A stretch of 6,272 nucleotides of DNA from Candidatus Bathyarchaeota archaeon (GTDB lineage Archaea > Thermoproteota > Bathyarchaeia > RBG-16-48-13 > GCA-020355125). The stretch lies in the NCBI GenBank assembly GCA_030671165.1, contig DAOVAG010000053.1, positions 1-6,272 on the forward strand, written 5' to 3'. This document shows, piece after piece, positions 1-4,477 of the stretch. The notes beneath the pieces were generated by a model that worked only from the letters and a program-made list of their open reading frames with translations, was not told where the DNA came from and ran no database searches. The number at the start of each line of letters is the position of its first letter. Position 1 is the first letter of the stretch. Made by a program: the position numbers and the translations under genes.

Positions 1-1
1 A

Positions 2-184
2 ATCAAAGTAATGCAGTTAAACGATAAACCTGTAGATTTATCGCATGCAGCAATTGAAAGTCTGGGAAAAGCCTTTCTACTTCCTTTAGACTGCATCATT
101 GGATGGCTCCTATATCCTAAGAAAAAACAGAGGCTATTCAATTATATCTCAGAAACGATAATTGTAAGAATTTCCAGGTCCTAA
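2..184 (+). CDS. RDD-family membrane protein, C-terminal fragment (5' partial)
   Basis: The frame is open from the left edge to TAA at 182-184, giving the last 60 residues of a longer protein. It reads like the C-terminal half of an RDD domain. There is a 'KVMQLNDKPVDLSHA' stretch (residues 2-16), like the usual 'kV.d.dGkpis...a' hairpin. A hydrophobic segment follows at about residues 24-38 (AFLLPLDCIIGWLLY). A basic 'KKKQRLFN' turn at 40-47 sits where the family has QRLGD, and the protein ends in 'ISETIIVRI', like the family's 'aGTvVv' ending. RDD proteins are small integral membrane proteins, some linked to ion transport; the substrate here cannot be said. It ends 38 bases before the decayed epimerase gene and is probably not part of the ribosomal cluster. 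The family call is by pattern recognition only, and the short length limits confidence. Confidence 0.6.
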   Translation: MKVMQLNDKPVDLSHAAIESLGKAFLLPLDCIIGWLLYPKKKQRLFNYISETIIVRISRS

Positions 185-222
185 GGGATATGCTAGTCTA
201 AATATAACTGATTAAGTAAATT

Positions 223-943
223 ATGACTATAAATGAGCCACATATTGTCCTTGGTATTGGTGGTGACGTCGGTAACGTACTCGTTTGAGGATTAGTAATC
301 CTTCGGAAAAGAGGCCCGTTGTGTGAACGGCAGTGGGCGGTAAATATTCCTGAGGGGATTGATGTTGTAAATGGTGATGTGATGGATCATGCTAGAATAT
401 ATTGGTTTTGTCATGGGGCAAATGTTGTTTATTATGAGTCAACGTACCCTGCACTGATTGGTTTGGTTATTCCTACCTACTAGGGGTGGGATCACTGAGG
501 GTGTGAAGCTGGTTTACTCTGATAATTTTTACATGTATGGTTATGTATCAGGACAAATTAATGAAAATCTATACCATTGGGTTACTTGACGTAAGGGTCG
601 CACTCGGGCTTAAATGGATGGAACGGTTATGGAAGTGAATAATGTCGGAAAAGTTAGGGTTACCCTCGGATGCATTTCAGATTATTTTGGTATACACCCT
701 TTAGTTTCACAATACTTAGTCAGGTCAGTGTTGGCATGTGCAGTGGTTACAGTATCTGGTAATTTAGCGATAAATTTTTAACCTTTTTTTCCATCAAAAG
801 TAATAGTTGAAACTGTACATTCAATATTTTTTATAAAGAAAGAGTTTATATCTAAAGAAGTATTTTTTAGGTTAAGTTAGATTGAAAGCTATAGTGATAT
901 TTCCGATTACGCGGGTTCACTCAATCATGAAGTGTCACCATAA
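223..943 (+). pseudogene. Decayed NAD(P)-dependent epimerase/dehydratase (extended SDR) pseudogene
   Basis: Pieces of an extended short-chain dehydrogenase lie in correct order but in two reading frames. Frame 1 starts at ATG 223 and gives 'HIVLGIGGDVGNVLV' (241-285), a Rossmann GxGGxxG dinucleotide-binding loop. TGA at 286 follows, then 'PEGIDVVNGDVMD' (349-387) and 'ANVVYY' (418-435), the usual 'v.GDl.D....a..gadvVyh' block, and TAG at 481. The frame then shifts by one. From 491 come 'KLVYSDNFYMYGYVSG' (506-553), like the family's YxDNlYMYGp segment, then TGA 587, 'RKGRTRA', TAA 611, 'VGKVRVTLG' and 'SDYFG' (644-691), and 'LVSQ'. Stops at 779, 878 and 941 interrupt the tail. An intact relative is about 300 residues, so about 200 bases appear to have been lost, mainly around 480-490 and after 781. 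The stretch 782-943 is only weakly similar to the family C-terminus, so the right border is approximate. A TATA-like stretch near 199-207 may be its old promoter. The family call is firm; the exact substrate is unknown. Confidence 0.75.
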
Positions 944-975
944 AGTTAAAAAATGTAGTTAGACTGTCATGTGAG

Positions 976-989
976 TTAAAAATAATTAT
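976..989 (+). promoter_or_regulatory. Candidate archaeal TATA box for the secE-spt5-ribosomal cluster
   Basis: TTAAAAATAATTAT follows the last recognisable trace of the pseudogene and is preceded by a purine-rich GTGAG (971-975), where a BRE would lie. Its first eight to ten bases are centred about 25 bases before ATG 1005. That would place the transcription start at or very near the secE start, giving a leaderless or nearly leaderless mRNA. A/T-rich strings are common in this region: TTTATAAAG near 830 and AAGTTAAAAAATG near 943-954 are alternatives. The placement is therefore a position-based inference. Confidence 0.3.
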
Positions 990-1004
990 CTTGAGTTGGA
1001 ATAT

Positions 1005-1187
1005 ATGGGCATAAGAGACTTCTTTACATCTTTTAAGAGATTAACGAAAATTATTAAGAAACCTTCAAATCAAGAGATTTGGGCATCTATTAAAGTAAGT
1101 ATTATCGGAATGACTATTATAGGAGCTATTGGTTTCGTAATAAAGTTCCTTGCTACTATGCTACAGTCAACTACGCCAACTCTCTAG
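1005..1187 (+). CDS. secE: Protein translocase subunit SecE (Sec61 gamma)
   Basis: This small tail-anchored subunit of the SecYE translocon clamps SecY in the cytoplasmic membrane. The 60-residue product has the expected plan: an N-terminal amphipathic, basic helix ('IRDFFTSFKRLTKIIKK', about residues 2-18), a short 'KPSNQEIW' hinge where archaeal SecE has KPt.eEf, and one membrane helix ('SIIGMTIIGAIGFVIKFLA', about 32-50). A few polar residues follow. The length is normal for Archaea. ATG 1005 is preferred: the homologous part begins with MGIRDF, and the candidate TATA box lies about 25 bases upstream. TTG 996, in frame, would add three residues and has no better ribosome site. Spt5 follows after 16 bases, the usual archaeal order. 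The upstream neighbour is a dead gene rather than the ftsZ often found here in Euryarchaeota. Identification rests on topology, hinge and neighbourhood. Confidence 0.9.
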   Translation: MGIRDFFTSFKRLTKIIKKPSNQEIWASIKVSIIGMTIIGAIGFVIKFLATMLQSTTPTL

Positions 1188-1193
1188 AGGAGA
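1187..1193 (+). promoter_or_regulatory. Shine-Dalgarno site for spt5, overlapping the secE stop
   Basis: GAGGAGA begins on the last base of the secE TAG (1185-1187), so ribosomes finishing secE sit on the spt5 binding site, which suggests translational coupling. Its distance to the spt5 ATG at 1204 is about 10 bases, a little long. A nearer ATG at 1197 is out of frame and stops after six codons. The in-frame codon TAA at 1195-1197 rules out any earlier spt5 start. Confidence 0.6.
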
Positions 1194-1203
1194 CTAATGT
1201 TAA

Positions 1204-1668
1204 ATGGAAAAAAATAATCGTTTAGCGCCATCAATCTTTGTCGTAAAAACAGTTGCAGGTCAAGAAAAGAATGCAGCTGAACTTATTTATGTAAAGGTAA
1301 AAATAGATAACCTACCCGTATTATCTATCCTTGTCCCTGAAAGCCTCCGAGGGTATATCTTTGTCGAGACGATGGGATCTCATATCGTTGATCAAGCTAT
1401 CTCTGGTATCAAAAATGTGAAATCTAAGATTTCAGGTAAGGTTCAGTATTCGGAGATAGAGAAATATCTAGTTGTGAAACCCATAATTGATGAAATTGAA
1501 GTGGGATATATAGTTGAGGTTACAGGTGGACCGTTTAAAGGAATGAAAGCTAAAATAACAAAAGTAAATAAAGTAAGATCTGAAGCAACTCTTGAACTAT
1601 TAGAAGCAACATTTACGCTTCCTATTACTGTGCATGCAGACTACTTAAAAGTCGTTGATAAAAGCTGA
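1204..1668 (+). CDS. spt5: Transcription elongation factor Spt5 (archaeal NusG)
   Basis: Archaeal Spt5 binds the RNA polymerase clamp with Spt4, closes the DNA channel and promotes processive elongation. Its KOW domain can contact ribosomal protein uS10. The 154-residue protein has the two standard domains. The NGN domain covers about residues 10-92: 'IFVVKTVAGQEKNAAEL' is the typical first strand and helix, and 'PESLRGYIFVE' (45-55) is the hallmark strand, with G68-I-K-N-V72 after it. The KOW domain covers about residues 97-154, with 'GYIVEVTGGPFKGMKAKI' (101-118) showing the conserved G-P-F-K-G turn, ending in 'ADYLKVV'. Length is typical for Archaea. ATG 1204 is the only possible start because TAA at 1195 closes the frame upstream. 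It sits between secE and uL11, as in nearly all archaea. Spt4 is not encoded in the window. Confidence 0.96.
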   Translation: MEKNNRLAPSIFVVKTVAGQEKNAAELIYVKVKIDNLPVLSILVPESLRGYIFVETMGSHIVDQAISGIKNVKSKISGKVQYSEIEKYLVVKPIIDEIEVGYIVEVTGGPFKGMKAKITKVNKVRSEATLELLEATFTLPITVHADYLKVVDKS

Positions 1669-1703
1669 AAATTAAAACCTTTGAATTTGATTATGGGGAA
1701 TAA

Positions 1704-2192
1704 ATGATGAATGCAAAGAAAATTGTAGAAATATTGGTCAATGGTGGCAATGCAACAGCTGGTCCACCTTTAGGTCCAGCTCTAGGTCCTCTCGGTCTCA
1801 ATGTATTAGCTGTTGTAAAAAAAATTAATGAATTGACTGACGCTTACGTTGGAATGAAAGTTCCTGTAAAAGTTGAAGTTGATGTGGAAACTAAAACTTT
1901 CAATGTGAGCATTGGAACTCCGACAACTTCTGCATTACTTGTAAAAGAGTTAAATATTGCTAAAGGTTCTGGAACTCCAAATACTGAGAAAGTTGGTAAC
2001 TTAACCATGGAACAATTAATACATATTACTAAATTAAAGCGGGAGCAGCTTTTCTCTAAAAATCTTAAAGCAGCAGTTAAAGAGATTCTTGGAAGTTGTG
2101 TTAGTGTAGGTGTAACTGTTAATGAGAAAGAACCAAAGGAAATTCAAAGAGAAATTGATGACGGTCTTTTTGATGATATCTTGAAAGAGTGA
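1704..2192 (+). CDS. rpl11: 50S ribosomal protein uL11
   Basis: uL11 binds the GTPase-associated region of 23S rRNA at the base of the stalk, beside uL10. The N-terminal domain carries the diagnostic proline/glycine loop 'GPPLGPALGPLGLNV' (residues 20-34). The rRNA-binding C-terminal domain follows from about residue 88, with 'GSGTPNTEKVGNLT', then 'KLKREQLFSKNLKAAVKEILGS' in two parts and 'VGVTV' and 'EIQREIDDG' near the end. The 162 residues match archaeal family length. Two tandem ATG codons (1704 and 1707) are possible starts. The GGGG at 1695-1698 is 5 bases from the first and 8 from the second, and the second leaves a protein (MNAKKIVEIL) that fits relatives better, so the true start may be 1707. 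The gap from spt5 is 35 bases. Nothing in the product looks altered. Confidence 0.97.
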   Translation: MMNAKKIVEILVNGGNATAGPPLGPALGPLGLNVLAVVKKINELTDAYVGMKVPVKVEVDVETKTFNVSIGTPTTSALLVKELNIAKGSGTPNTEKVGNLTMEQLIHITKLKREQLFSKNLKAAVKEILGSCVSVGVTVNEKEPKEIQREIDDGLFDDILKE

Positions 2193-2245
2193 CAATATTT
2201 TTCAAACTAAATTTTAAAAAAATAATATTTCTGAAGGGATAAAAA

Positions 2246-2896
2246 ATGCCTGTTAAAAAAGAAGCTATCTTCAATGCAATTTCTGATATAAAGCAGAAAT
2301 CAAAAAAGAGAAAATTTAGACAATCAATAGAATTAATCTTAAATCTTAAAGATATAAATCTGAAAAAACCTGAAAATCGAATAAATGAATTAGTTGAACT
2401 TCCACATCCTCCCGTAGAAAATATTCGGGTAACTGTTTTTGCTACAGGGGATTTAGCCTTAAGAGCAAGAAGTGCTGGTGTTTATAGAGTCCTAGAAAAG
2501 GATGCACTTGTTACTCTTGCAAATAATAAAAAAAATTCTAAAAAATTAGTAAAAGAAACCGACTTCTTCCTAGCTGAAACTACTCTAATGGCTCTTATTG
2601 GAAAATCTCTTGGACCTATCTTAGGTCCAAGAGGGAAGATGCCAACCCCAATACCGCCAACTGCACCTATCGAGACGATTATTGATCGGCATCAGAGATT
2701 AGTCAGGTTAAGAGTTAGAGATCAATTGGTAACACAATGTAGGGTAGGAACAGAGGATATGGCTGATGATTTACTCATTGATAATATTCAAGCTGTTTTT
2801 ACAAGATTTGAGCAAAGACTGCCAAAGGGTTTTAAAAACATTAGGCGTGCTTATATCAAGACTTCAATGGGACCATCATCAAAAATAAAGTTATGA
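2246..2896 (+). CDS. rpl1: 50S ribosomal protein uL1
   Basis: uL1 forms the mobile L1 stalk that helps release deacylated tRNA from the E site. The 216-residue product is the normal archaeal length. Recognisable parts are the N-terminal 'KKRKFRQSIELILNLKDIN' (20-38, beta strand of domain I), 'LPHPP' (52-56), the inserted domain II (about 60-155) with 'FFLAETTLMALIGKSLGPILGPRGK' split around L127-G-P-R-G-K-M-P133, and a C-terminal 'RRAYIKTSMGPSSKIKL' that carries the family's 'v.v..tmGps.kv' ending. ATG 2246 follows AAGGGAT (2234-2240). In several archaea uL1 represses its own operon by binding a mimic of its rRNA site in the mRNA near the uL1 start. I could not recognise such a hairpin here by eye. 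The 53-base gap to uL11 is A/T-rich, with no convincing promoter or terminator. Confidence 0.97.
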   Translation: MPVKKEAIFNAISDIKQKSKKRKFRQSIELILNLKDINLKKPENRINELVELPHPPVENIRVTVFATGDLALRARSAGVYRVLEKDALVTLANNKKNSKKLVKETDFFLAETTLMALIGKSLGPILGPRGKMPTPIPPTAPIETIIDRHQRLVRLRVRDQLVTQCRVGTEDMADDLLIDNIQAVFTRFEQRLPKGFKNIRRAYIKTSMGPSSKIKL

Positions 2897-2901
2897 GGTG
2901 A
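2895..2901 (+). promoter_or_regulatory. Shine-Dalgarno site that fixes the TTG start of rpl10
   Basis: GAGGTGA overlaps the rpl1 TGA stop (2894-2896) and ends 6 bases before TTG 2908. It is a near-perfect match to the archaeal 16S 3' end (anti-GGAGGTGA). Together with the uL10 alignment, which begins at this residue, it supports TTG as the start codon and translational coupling of uL10 to uL1. Confidence 0.75.
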
Positions 2902-2907
2902 TATATA

Positions 2908-3801
2908 TTGGTTTTAACTTTGGAAAGAGAGAGTGTAACGAAAAAAGCTAAAGATGTTGAAGAACTTGCTAAATTGATTAATACTTACTCTGTATTAGGA
3001 ATCGCCGATTTATACAAAGTTAGAGCTATACAATTACAGGAATTAGCTAGAAGATTTAGATCTAAAATACAACTGAAAGTTACTAAAAATATTCTTTTAA
3101 AAATGGCTTTACGGGATTCCAAGAAAATTGGAATCGAGAAACTAATTGAGACCTTAAAAGGATCAAATATATTATTGCTTACCAATATGGACCCTTTCAA
3201 GCTCCTCCTTCTCCTTGAAAAAAGTAAAATGAAGATGGTCGCCAAAAAAGGAGACATTGCTCCTAATGACATTATTGTACCGGAAGGTAATACAGCTCTT
3301 CCTCCAGGTCCAGCTATCTCTGAGTTACATGATGTGGGTGTACGAACAAAAATCGATGGTGGAAGTGTTTGGGTACTTAGAGATACTGTTGTTACTAAGA
3401 AGGGAGAAGCTGTAACGTCTAAAGTTGCAAGTATTCTTCCTAAACTTGGAATCAAATCTCTTGAAGTTGGGCTTAAATTGGTCGCTGCTTATGACGACGG
3501 TTTAGTTATAACATCCAGTCAACTATTTCTTGATCTTAATGCAGTCAGAAGACAATTTGAAGAAGCTTTCAATAAAGCCTTTAATCTATCTCTTAGTGTC
3601 GTATACCCAACGAAAGAAACCTTAAACATCATCCTTTGGAGAGCAACTTCAAATGCCAGAAACCTCGCTATCAGCTCGGTACACTTCGCTCCTGAAGTAG
3701 CTCCTCAACTAATAGCAAAAGCATATTCTGATATGGCCACAGTTGCCATAACACTGTTAAAGATAAATAAAGAAGCTGTTCCAATGGAATTTCGTGTATA
3801 A
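2908..3801 (+). CDS. rpl10: 50S ribosomal protein uL10 (acidic stalk base P0)
   Basis: uL10 is the stalk base: it binds 23S rRNA with uL11 and carries several L12 dimers on a C-terminal helical spine. The 297 residues show the rRNA-binding N-domain ('SVLGIADLYKVRAIQLQELARR', 28-49, in family form; 'VTKNILLKMAL', 58-68) and the archaeal/eukaryotic insert with 'LPPGPAISEL' (131-140), 'TKIDGGSVWVLRDTVV' (147-162) and 'ILPKLGIKSLEVGLKL' (176-191). A spine follows from about 212, with repeats near 'AFNLSLSVVYPTKETL' (224-239), 'ARNLAISSVHFAPEVA' (250-265) and 'MATVAITLLKIN' (276-287). These look like three L12-binding segments. The start is TTG, chosen by the adjacent GAGGTGA. The protein stops at MEFRV without the Glu/Lys-rich linker and GLFG-type tail that many archaeal P0 proteins share with L12. 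The spine itself looks complete. Confidence 0.96.
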   Translation: MVLTLERESVTKKAKDVEELAKLINTYSVLGIADLYKVRAIQLQELARRFRSKIQLKVTKNILLKMALRDSKKIGIEKLIETLKGSNILLLTNMDPFKLLLLLEKSKMKMVAKKGDIAPNDIIVPEGNTALPPGPAISELHDVGVRTKIDGGSVWVLRDTVVTKKGEAVTSKVASILPKLGIKSLEVGLKLVAAYDDGLVITSSQLFLDLNAVRRQFEEAFNKAFNLSLSVVYPTKETLNIILWRATSNARNLAISSVHFAPEVAPQLIAKAYSDMATVAITLLKINKEAVPMEFRV

Positions 3802-3890
3802 AAAATATTTAAATTAGAGGAAAAGTTGAAAAGGAAGAGATTTACAAGTACTGTAGAATTAGTAATTAAAAGGAAAATTTTAAACAATTA
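3802..3890 (+). promoter_or_regulatory. Long rpl10-rpl12 gap with a possible internal promoter
   Basis: This is the longest gap inside the ribosomal block (103 bases to rpl12, against 11-53 elsewhere). It starts with AAAAATATTTAAATTA (3801-3816), which resembles an archaeal BRE-TATA region and lies far enough before TTG 3905 for a leader of about 65 bases. An extra promoter here would fit the need for several L12 copies per ribosome. No gene is convincing in the gap: reading on past the uL10 TAA gives 29 basic codons to TAG 3889, with no acidic tail. The promoter call is inference from position and base composition. Confidence 0.25.
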
Positions 3891-3897
3891 GAGGTGA
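3891..3897 (+). promoter_or_regulatory. Shine-Dalgarno site that fixes the TTG start of rpl12
   Basis: GAGGTGA, the same seven bases as before rpl10, ends 7 bases before TTG 3905. No ATG lies near, and the L12 family begins with M-x-Y-I/V-Y-A-A-L-L-L, which starts exactly at this TTG. The site therefore decides the start. Confidence 0.75.
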
Positions 3898-3904
3898 ATA
3901 AGCA

Positions 3905-4207
3905 TTGAAGTATATCTATGCAGCTCTACTACTCCATTCTTCAGGTAAAACTGTTGATGCAGAAGGTATTAAACAAGTTTTGAAAGCGTCAAATGTGGAA
4001 ATTGATGAAGCAAGAGTTAAAGCGCTTGTCGCTTCACTCTCAGAAGTTGACATTGACGAGGCTATTAAAACATCACCAGGATTTGCCGCTACTCAATTAG
4101 TTCCAGCAACAGAAACCCCTATCGTAGAGGAGAAGAAAGAGAAAAAAGAAAAAGAGGAGAAAAAAGAAGAGGAAGCTGTAGCTGGTCTCGGAGCATTATT
4201 CGGATAG
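3905..4207 (+). CDS. rpl12: 50S ribosomal protein P1 (archaeal L12) stalk protein
   Basis: L12 dimerises through its N-terminus, attaches to the uL10 spine and recruits elongation and recycling factors through its C-terminal tail. All parts are visible in the 100 residues. The helical dimerisation domain begins 'MKYIYAALLLHSSGK' and includes 'DEARVKALVASLSEVDIDEAI' in two blocks (34-54). An alanine/proline linker follows (60-74), then a Glu/Lys hinge 'VEEKKEKKEKEEKKEEE' (74-90), then the factor-binding tail 'AGLGALFG' (93-100). The start is TTG behind a strong GAGGTGA. The length is normal for Archaea. It ends the ribosomal block; alaS follows 270 bases later, an order known from other archaea. 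Confidence 0.97.
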   Translation: MKYIYAALLLHSSGKTVDAEGIKQVLKASNVEIDEARVKALVASLSEVDIDEAIKTSPGFAATQLVPATETPIVEEKKEKKEKEEKKEEEAVAGLGALFG

Positions 4208-4230
4208 AAAAACTATATACTTCAAATATG

Positions 4231-4245
4231 GATATTTTTTGTTAC
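4231..4245 (+). terminator. Weak candidate T-run terminator after rpl12
   Basis: A run of six T (4235-4240) lies 28 bases after the rpl12 stop, which fits archaeal intrinsic termination, where a T-rich stretch without a hairpin can suffice. The run is short, and it also lies inside a 39-codon frame starting at 4228, so it may be coincidence. Confidence 0.25.
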
Positions 4246-4435
4246 TACCCATCTTTTGAGGTGTTCCTTCTCCAGGATAGTTCTGGTTTAATTGCGTGCT
4301 CTTCATCACGTCAGCTAATTGGTGTTGTTTCAGGTTATAACCGATAGACTGTGGTACTGTTCTGGTATTATATTTTTATTGTATAGATGTTTTACTAAAG
4401 TATACTTGAAAAAAGGTAAAGATGGATCGATTTTC

Positions 4436-4443
4436 ATATATAA
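4436..4443 (+). promoter_or_regulatory. Candidate TATA box for alaS
   Basis: ATATATAA lies about 40 bases before ATG 4478, which would put the transcription start near 4465 and give a leader of about 12 bases that still just includes AAGGA (4465-4469). TTATATTTTTA at 4368-4378 is an alternative with a longer leader. Neither has a clear purine-rich BRE. Read-through from the ribosomal block is also possible. Confidence 0.25.
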
Positions 4444-4477
4444 GTATTTTAATAATGTGAAAAGAAGGATTTGCTAG

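Larger units (their letters stand above)
4228..4477 (+). pseudogene. Possible broken small gene between rpl12 and alaS (unknown)
   Basis: The gap of 270 bases holds two open plus-strand frames, one base out of register. The first starts at ATG 4228 and stops at TAG 4345-4347. It contains 'VFLLQDSSGLIACSSS' and 'LIGVVSGYN', a strand-turn-strand pattern with a D-S-S-G-L-I-A core. The second is open from 4319 to TAG 4475-4477, ending one base before the alaS ATG. It contains 'KVYLKKGKDGSIFIYKYFN' and looks protein-like. Joined by one frameshift near 4320-4345, they would give about 80-85 residues. The 'sGLiaaS' core recalls roadblock/LC7 or longin folds, but that is resemblance only. The opposite-strand frame over 4376-4573 overlaps alaS and is probably a shadow. 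Random open frames of this size are possible in A/T-rich DNA, so this is tentative. I see no RNA gene here. Confidence 0.3.

Noticed and set aside
286..613. In-frame TGA, TAG and TAA codons in the epimerase region as stop-codon recoding (selenocysteine, pyrrolysine or a changed code).
   Set aside because: All three stop codons occur along with frameshifts and deletions, and neighbouring live genes end in TGA, TAG and TAA normally. Gene decay explains everything.
2200..2330. uL1 autoregulatory binding site in the rpl1 leader or early coding region.
   Set aside because: Such sites are known in some archaea, but I could not pick out a hairpin mimicking the 23S L1 site by eye. A covariance or folding search of 2190-2340 would decide it.
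2985..3455. 156-codon open frame on the minus strand, opposite rpl10.
   Set aside because: It lies wholly within a certain gene, has no recognisable domain, and its codon pattern mirrors the rpl10 frame.
3802..3891. Read-through of the rpl10 TAA to give an extended uL10.
   Set aside because: The 29 added codons are basic and show no Glu/Lys linker or GLFG tail, so there is no sign of a selected extension.
4298..4318. Minus-strand CTGA followed by GTGATGA, resembling D' and C' boxes of a C/D guide RNA.
   Set aside because: No matching outer C box or D box at the right distances was found on that strand, so a complete C/D sRNA is not supported.
4333..4342. Perfect 10-base palindrome GGTTATAACC, a possible operator.
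   Set aside because: It is short, single, not next to a promoter candidate, and expected by chance at this scale.
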